From NCBI GenBank assembly GCA_947624565.1, contig CANQKX010000010.1, positions 1-46,461 of the forward strand: a stretch of 46,461 bases of DNA, in the 5' to 3' direction. Shown here in pieces: positions 43,601 to 46,461 of the stretch; position 1 is the first letter of the stretch; the number at the start of each line of letters is the position of its first letter. Source of the stretch: an uncultured Bacilli bacterium. Lineage in GTDB: Bacteria; Bacillota_I; Bacilli_A; RF39; UBA660. The notes below the pieces were generated by a model, which saw only the letters and a program-made list of their open reading frames with translations, searched no databases and had not been told where the DNA came from. A program made the translations under genes and the position numbers.

Positions 43601-46281
43601 AAATTTGTTATTGTTGGTTTTATTTTATCTATATTTGTTATCTCATGTGTTTGTATTTCACTTTCTACTTCTTGTTTTATTGATTTCGCTACTACTGTTG
43701 AATTTTCATATACCTCAAATGGTTGTGTATATTTTTCATAGTTATTCTCATCTATTTTATACATATAACTATATTCTGGATGATTACTTCCTATTGTTAC
43801 TACTACTTTTTCTCTTGTCCATTCTGTTGGTTCATGTGATATTGTTGGTTTTTCTACTAATTCATAACTACTATATAATGTTATATCTTGTGTTACTAAT
43901 GTATCAAAACTATATAATTCTTCATTTAATGTCCATCCTAAAAAGATATTATGAACTTTACTTGGTTCTGTAGTTGGTTTTACTGCTTTTTCTTTATATT
44001 TAACTGTTTGAGTCTCATATAAATTCCCTTCGTTCATAAATTTTACTGTGTATTCTTTCTTTTCATAACATGTTGTTAATGTTAAATCTTTTGTTACTGG
44101 TGTTTCAAAATCCCATTCATTTCCATTTTCATCTTCCCAGCATTTAAACTTATACCCTTCATGTGTTGGTTCTTCTGGTTCTTCTGCTGGTTTTCCATGT
44201 TCTATTTCTTGCTCATCCCATGGTGTTTCTTCTTGTGTTTCTGGATCTTTATCATTAAATTTTACTGTATATTTATTTATTTCATACACTGCATATAATG
44301 TTGTGGTTTTTATTATTTTTGTTTGAAAATCAAATGCTTCTCCATCTTTTTCAAGTGACCAGTGTTTAAATGTATATCCATACTTTCCTAAACTATTTAT
44401 TGGTTCTACTGTTTTTCCATAATCAACATTTACTGTTGTTATTCTATTTTCATCATTAAATATTACTGCATTTTCTATTATTTTATGTTTTGGATATAAT
44501 TTTATATTTCTTGTTATCAATGTTGTAAAATCAAATGATATTTCACTTGCAAGTTCATACCATCCTGTAAATGTATACCCCTCTTCTTGTAAAACTGGTA
44601 CTTGTTTTGTATCTATTGTTTCTTTATATTTTACTTTTATTTCTTTTTCTATTTTGTTTTCATAATTGTAAAACTCTACTGTATATTCTTTCTTTTCATA
44701 ACATGTTCTTAATGTTAAATCTTTTGTTACTGGTGTTTTAAAATCCCATTCATTTCCATCTTCATCTTCCCAGCATTTAAAATCATATCCTTCATGTGTT
44801 GGTTCTTCTGGTTCTTTTGCTGGTTTCCCATCTTCTATTTCTTGTTCATCCCATGGTGTTTCTTTTCCTGTTTCTGGATCTTTATCATTAAATTTTACTT
44901 TATGTGTTTCTTTTGTTTTTCCATATAATATTAAATCTTTTGTTACTTCATTATTAAAATTATATTTATTTGTATATTTTTTATCTGTATACCATCCATC
45001 AAAATTATTATTCTCTATTTTTAATTCTTCTAATTTTTCTCCTTCTAATACTTCTAATTCTTTATATGTTTTTCCATCTAACACATACGCCACTTTTTCA
45101 TATACTTCTCCAAGTGTTGTTACTTTATTTATATATGTTTTTGCTTCTTTTGTTTTATCTATATCAAGTATTAATGTTACTTCTCTTTCTTCATTTGCTT
45201 TTAAACTTATTCCTTCTAAACTTTCATTATATACTTTACCATCTTTTAATTCCCAATCTGGATTCTTACTTTCTACAAATGTTAATCCTTCTGGTATTTC
45301 ATCTTTTACTACTGTTACTATTCCTTCTTTTTTTCCTATATTTTTTACTACTATTTTATATGTTATTTCTCCTTGTATTTCCTTTAGATTTTTTATTGCT
45401 TGTTGTACTTTTTCTATTTCTCCATATGTATATTTTTCTTCTTTTGAATTGTTTATTATCTTTAAAGATGTTATATATTTTTTTAATTGTATTTCATATG
45501 GTTTTACGCTTTTTACACCTATATTTAATACTTGTCCATCTTTTATTTCTATTGTAGATTCTGTTGTTTTTTCATATACTTCTTCTTCTACTTCTACTGT
45601 ATATATTCCCTCTTGTATATCACTAAATGTATACATCCCATCTTCATCAGTATATGTTCTTTTTATTTCTTCTTTATCTTTCATTAATTTTAATTCTATG
45701 TTGCTTACTACTGTTTTATTTTCATCTCTTACTTGCCCTATTAAACTATTTGTTTTTACCTGTATTTCATCTGTTTGTATACTTTTATATTCTTCAAAAG
45801 TTTCTTCTTTTATTTGTATTGTTGGAGTTACTTTATATCCATCAGGTGCCCCTGACACTAACATTTTTATAGTTATAGTATTTTCTTTTTCTACTTTTGC
45901 ATCTTCTACTCGTATTTGGATTTTCTTTTTATCATTACTTAATGTACTTGTTACTTTTTCTCCTGTTATTTTTTTAAATGTTGTATATTTATCATTTTCA
46001 TCTATTGTTGCTTCTATTATTACATTTCTTGTTTTTACATTTTCTTTATTTTCTAATGTATATTTTAAGACATATTCAATCTCATCATATCCATTTATGA
46101 TGTTAGATGAATCAACTACATTTGCAGACAATCTATTTATTTTATCTACATATGCTTTTTGTACTGCAATTTTATTTGCATATTTATCTATTTGTCCTAT
46201 CCTATTTATAGCAATTATTCCTAATACTAACACAACCATTATTATTAATGCTATATATTTTTTCTCTTTTAATTTTCTCAT
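34597..46281 (-). CDS. Giant repeat-built surface protein with TM at both ends
   Basis: ATG 46281 (MRKLKEKKYIALI) lies 8 bases after AGGAG. The product is about 3,890 residues. Order: N-terminal membrane segment (about 9-27); beta domains including a CNA-B/carboxypeptidase-like unit and a DUF11 unit; InlB-type B repeats (about 400-815); an FN3-like region; five beta-sandwich modules (about 1200-1965, each beginning near YGF and containing SYxKIDLT); then a beta-helix region (about 1975-3700) of 20-25-residue units such as GIYNASTGTIEMSNG. A C-terminal membrane segment (about 3870-3890) and a KQRKNFE tail end it. No LPxTG was seen. Probably a contact adhesin. It has its own promoter and terminator and lies directly upstream of the T4SS operon on the same strand. 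Confidence 0.9.
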   Translation of the reverse strand: MRKLKEKKYIALIIMVVLVLGIIAINRIGQIDKYANKIAVQKAYVDKINRLSANVVDSSNIINGYDEIEYVLKYTLENKENVKTRNVIIEATIDENDKYTTFKKITGEKVTSTLSNDKKKIQIRVEDAKVEKENTITIKMLVSGAPDGYKVTPTIQIKEETFEEYKSIQTDEIQVKTNSLIGQVRDENKTVVSNIELKLMKDKEEIKRTYTDEDGMYTFSDIQEGIYTVEVEEEVYEKTTESTIEIKDGQVLNIGVKSVKPYEIQLKKYITSLKIINNSKEEKYTYGEIEKVQQAIKNLKEIQGEITYKIVVKNIGKKEGIVTVVKDEIPEGLTFVESKNPDWELKDGKVYNESLEGISLKANEEREVTLILDIDKTKEAKTYINKVTTLGEVYEKVAYVLDGKTYKELEVLEGEKLEELKIENNNFDGWYTDKKYTNKYNFNNEVTKDLILYGKTKETHKVKFNDKDPETGKETPWDEQEIEDGKPAKEPEEPTHEGYDFKCWEDEDGNEWDFKTPVTKDLTLRTCYEKKEYTVEFYNYENKIEKEIKVKYKETIDTKQVPVLQEEGYTFTGWYELASEISFDFTTLITRNIKLYPKHKIIENAVIFNDENRITTVNVDYGKTVEPINSLGKYGYTFKHWSLEKDGEAFDFQTKIIKTTTLYAVYEINKYTVKFNDKDPETQEETPWDEQEIEHGKPAEEPEEPTHEGYKFKCWEDENGNEWDFETPVTKDLTLTTCYEKKEYTVKFMNEGNLYETQTVKYKEKAVKPTTEPSKVHNIFLGWTLNEELYSFDTLVTQDITLYSSYELVEKPTISHEPTEWTREKVVVTIGSNHPEYSYMYKIDENNYEKYTQPFEVYENSTVVAKSIKQEVESEIQTHEITNIDKIKPTITNFEESNIQISSFDIDVSAKDNESGLGQINVYKDEVLEVTKTYESDLNEEKNYTYSFNDLQENTTYKIKVEAIDKVGNISDVQEKEITTEEKEMVIVARIIGRENSLFQSEDLYENFPSLESAIKACPTGQCTIQMVLSTKESVEVLQGQDITLDLNGKNVVGVRDYTIQNSGNFIVVDKGEEQGKIQNNTGIALKNVENGTLQLGENEEELVVSVERPNIIGNTYGVYTEEDATFKFFDGRIEGIQAVYVKVDETPESYNATVNKNEEDKQVATLAQIVDPEARIGSQYYTKLQQAIDDSNIGFYEENNVTTNFLMGFESDGKYGFVYNEEDNTLVSNNNFTNTTAESYTIINLKGYNSNQILSITGYVDGVTGYDSSSNSSKIEIRENDSNGNELSPFINSTKFSTSSSTIKFILEKGKMYYVKLTNYNTGGSQKYSTDRKLVITDITLSNYKTGSLEIDSETGLVTAETINYSFNYDEQTGTLRSNNQYTSNTIASSYFEIDLTNESEDKELIVNATIDTINTSSYGNVFITEDANKRYYNYMSSGDDVVAYLSSYGGSGIGPRSYTKVLTHGKRYYLHIYYFKGYDTFPKEQYENRNSKDQFIINTIDVVPIMKSSTIDLKTELVTPGDYGFKESYGSFQNNNTSDDSQNTIAHSYIKIDLTRETMDKSVQVKLQVYMTLNFYAVVTNSPDLPENKESFIDSNNYPYSNYHDDYLYGKLKKGEVNYVHFVYKRGQETSYIYLYNVNLIDGIGLNLKNDLKTNENLGFTEWDYNYNSYYPKSSSEQSTADSYVKIDLTDAKTDQYAVIKAKFGYGRTPQYLYLTTGKDNVDYESINKNNSVLYYTSGEDTYNWSYASYKFTLTKGNVYYLHFANYNPSSSYEFALQSVVLVPMTTNLLNIGSLPVIKNDTINDYQKEIPTKDYEKINKSEKNYGFTYDDENNKFTNNNKGIPNSLAAAYVKIDLTEEQQDRTIKIIYSLSTNNTGYAFINLMEDELKAIDYNSYDSYGSYDKNELILSKSSYSQENNSIAKTLKAGKVYYLQFAYYKQNSNEVTETSKDAFDITLDLEYLDEIDSTETYPKYEGLLPKLNEEADTVQILRDISLNESLNIEKLRNVILDLNGYALTTNINDYTIKNDGILTIIDTKYNGEDSRGNINSTTSTVILNNETGTLNLTSGKLESNYIDGSAVENYGIITSKKETVINSKKYGIYNKSEKNVVLNDINIKTSTTGIYNESTGTIEISGGTINSSSYGMENGLTGVIIVSDGTITSNNNAILGRSGKVDITGGKIISNKGVGVSGSNINISSGTIQGTTGVSGSGTMNGGTVKATSSLSSDCGISSNGTFNILGGAIESSTYGICSDSNRIMNIGENGDIVNNSSPSIKSNIGIKKGEGIINYYDGVFTSSLNNSIEKGGTISKVPDNYDLDIQKSADNEVMTLSKPSDVASIDEQKYNTLQNAINSIEESNTQKTIKLLKDIYTVRQITNDKNIILDLNGYNIHTYLGDTYFVNNGVIELTNDKSTENIIESSKLTLANNDGMKINNVNITSYATAIDNNSTKDLLISNGTINAVIYGINNKSTGSIEISDEIITPSQKVPGMTDYGIYNNLNGTITLSGGTIDNFNYGIYNKSSGTIEISKGDINSQYYGINNESEGIVEMSGGTITITGRNNSSSGIRNVSGIIYLSGGEIKTPYNQQTGISNVSGTIEMSSGTINASTGIENGATGTIRMSGGIIQSSIYGIKNNTTGTIEMSNGKIIKTSYGIYNQAAGIIKMSNGEIKESQNGIYNNSTGTIEISGGTIDSSEYGIYNKVTGTINIGIQGEPVNIDLPDISGKKNGVYNASNGIVNFYDGVLRGPIDNSTYGKMQIEEGYSIYIEKNDDTESAYLKKENVAKIVSTGQEYYSLQAAINAVDDENQETIQLLRDFIVLDSEETINITKDKNIKLDLSNHSINSKKEILFKNNGIFEITNDGTIEAGISSSKLIENDGTLKISGGTYNNINIDSYIVFNNGTIEMSNGTMKIFNYGIYNNSIKTVKLSGGTIVGNLSNSYGIYNASTGTIEMSSGTISESRYGIYNASTGIIKMFGGEIKSSTDGIYNASTGTIEMSNGEIKDSQNGIYNKSSGIIEISGGTIQGEVYGSNINISGGTIQGEVYGSGTMTAGTVKSDSCGISSNGTFNILGGTIESSSFGICSTGTINIGVNDDVNNDSPLIKSNTGIQSYTTGIINYYDGTFISKNASIQVGSVISKVPDNYDINIEKTQSNETMTLSKSSNVASIDDQEYDTLQDAINSIEGNETQKTIKLLKDIYTVRQITNDKNIILDLNGHNIHSYLRGTYFVNNGVIEFINDKSTENIIESSQITLKNNEEIKIENVNITSNVSIAIDNYSIKKLLFSDGKITASTIGVQNNSSGTIEVSNGTIHASTGISNKKNGTIKLSGGTITSSSYGIHNASEGKVIMSEGEIKSNDTGIYNASTGTIEMSNGIIFSIYYGIHNFSTGKVIMSGGEIKNLSLVSRYGIYNNSTGVVEMSSGIISGSSYGIYNASEGKVIMSGGEIKTDDTGIYNESTGTIEMSEGEIKEFYKNGIQSLDGEVNITGGKIISDRGTGVSGSKINISSGTIQGATGLNGSGTMTGGKIIGTSSETSKCGINSTGTFNILGGTIESSSYGICSTGTVNIGEKGIPVDTSLPSITGEIYGINNTTGTVNFYDGSINGRQAAFSGEITVGEPGYKILLQDKDDMKNATLTLIGEEERVASVNGLNFKSLQEAINSAPDDVETNVILYTNITFTENIVVPERKIIKLYLNGHTLNKGEFDFVKNGTLDEIAEGLPTGILANITNLIKEALNIETNVKNIIVYEMEDGSSLSSDETYKLYKENNDNYELMKMKKEEEIGRYTIGNKEDEMRTVRGRLYINNLPTGNYKVVSSDNKEIQFSILEDGNIVGKIRNNINQEKSKVIATAIAELIITIQTGFVRSGYIVMAILILVIISLLFMVMKQRKNFE
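35190..40370 (-). repeat. Beta-helix coding region with large segmental duplications
   Basis: Many short repeats encode the consensus GTIEMSGGTI-xSS-YGIYN. Longer blocks recur: a cap (YxTLQxAINSI, then TIKLLKDI, NIILDLNG) at about 39,250, 36,750 and, more diverged, 37,890 and 35,310; and a GTFNILGGTIESS unit at about 39,560, 37,060 and 35,640. The blocks at 39.6-38.8 kb and 37.1-36.4 kb are near-copies about 2.5 kb apart. Confidence 0.85.
44040..44900 (-). repeat. Two near-identical direct repeats of about 220 bp (InlB B-repeats)
   Basis: Copies at about 44,040-44,262 and 44,680-44,900 both encode KFNDKDPETxxETPWDEQEI, EEPTHEGYxFKCWEDE and WDFxTPVTKDLTL, with few base differences by eye. Confidence 0.8.
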
Positions 46282-46320
46282 ATACATAACTCCTATTTTA
46301 ATCTACTATATTTTATTTTT

Positions 46321-46349
46321 ATTATATCATTTTTGTATTTAATTGTAAA
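46321..46349 (-). promoter_or_regulatory. Promoter of the giant surface-protein gene
   Basis: On the minus strand, TTTACA (46344-46349), a 17-base spacer and TATAAT (46321-46326) with an extended TG. Confidence 0.7.
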
Positions 46350-46403
46350 TTCAAATAGTAGTAAAAACTTAAGATTTATAAAAATGTAGATTATTTTTGA
46401 AAG

Positions 46404-46420
46404 TGCACAATTGTTGTGCA
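46404..46420. promoter_or_regulatory. 17-bp palindrome upstream of the giant gene, candidate operator
   Basis: TGCACAA-TTG-TTGTGCA is a perfect inverted repeat with 7-bp arms, about 55 bases upstream of the -35. It is more GC-rich than its surroundings. No T tract follows. It resembles a dimeric regulator site; the regulator is unknown. Confidence 0.5.
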
Positions 46421-46461
46421 GTTAATTTTAGAATCATATATAATATCTTTCAGCAATTTAT

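Noticed and set aside
44970-45557. Plus-strand open frames rich in Leu, Tyr, Phe and His opposite the giant gene and other AT-rich genes
   Set aside because: They are antisense shadows of Lys/Glu/Asn-rich proteins, lack ribosome-binding sites and have no plausible product.

Overview
The window comes from a very AT-rich, low-GC Gram-positive bacterium, most likely a walled, gut-type member of the Bacilli or a Mollicutes-related lineage of the RF39 / Erysipelotrichia kind. The lineage is inferred from base composition, ribosome-binding sites and gene order. TGA is used as a stop (for example, the phospholipase-like gene ends in TGA TGA) and Trp is TGG, so this is not the Mycoplasma code. Wall hydrolases (two M23 proteins, one with a lysozyme domain, plus an amidase remnant) imply peptidoglycan. 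No tRNA, rRNA, CRISPR array or insertion sequence was seen.

Layout. (1) 1-2012 is accessory: the N-terminal part of a MobV (Mob/Pre) relaxase running off the left edge, a 17-codon stub of an N-acetylmuramoyl-L-alanine amidase, a small membrane-anchored protein and a Thr/Glu-repeat lipoprotein. (2) 2038-6617 holds housekeeping genes: rmuC, a VTT/DedA-like membrane protein, a rhodanese, ung, a LysR regulator and a divergent RelA/SpoT-type HD hydrolase; the last two have overlapping face-to-face promoters. (3) 6638-20558 is the conserved block usually found beside the bacterial origin, all on the minus strand: rplI-dnaB-M23-yycJ-rlmH, rpsF-ssb-rpsR with a structured leader, ychF, a J-domain protein, and parA-parB-mscS-DUF951-AbgT. 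Where gdpP (yybT) often lies between rpsR and rplI, there is instead a two-gene unit for a two-TM protein and a lipoprotein. (4) 20716-21960 has a zinc-dependent phospholipase C-like gene and a small unknown gene. (5) 22017-34491 is a type IV secretion (T4SS) locus: small pilin-like protein, a Cys-rich ectodomain fused to a second pilin-like domain, VirB6-like membrane protein, PrgI-like protein, TrsD-like protein, VirB4 ATPase, a two-domain wall hydrolase and, from its own promoter, a VirD4-type coupling protein. No relaxase, integrase or accessory mobilisation gene lies in or next to it. (6) 34597-46281 is one gene for a giant surface protein of about 3,890 residues, with a membrane segment at each end and internal segmental duplications.

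How the parts may work together. The T4SS genes form a complete-looking Gram-positive envelope machine (coupling ATPase, motor ATPase, channel, wall hydrolase, pilins), and the giant neighbour looks like a contact adhesin. Their position beside parAB and the absence of a relaxase suggest a resident machine rather than a recently arrived conjugative element, with an unknown substrate. The relaxase fragment at the left edge belongs to a separate mobilisable element that could in principle use the coupling protein in trans. This functional reading is inference; the domain assignments come from motifs visible in the translations.
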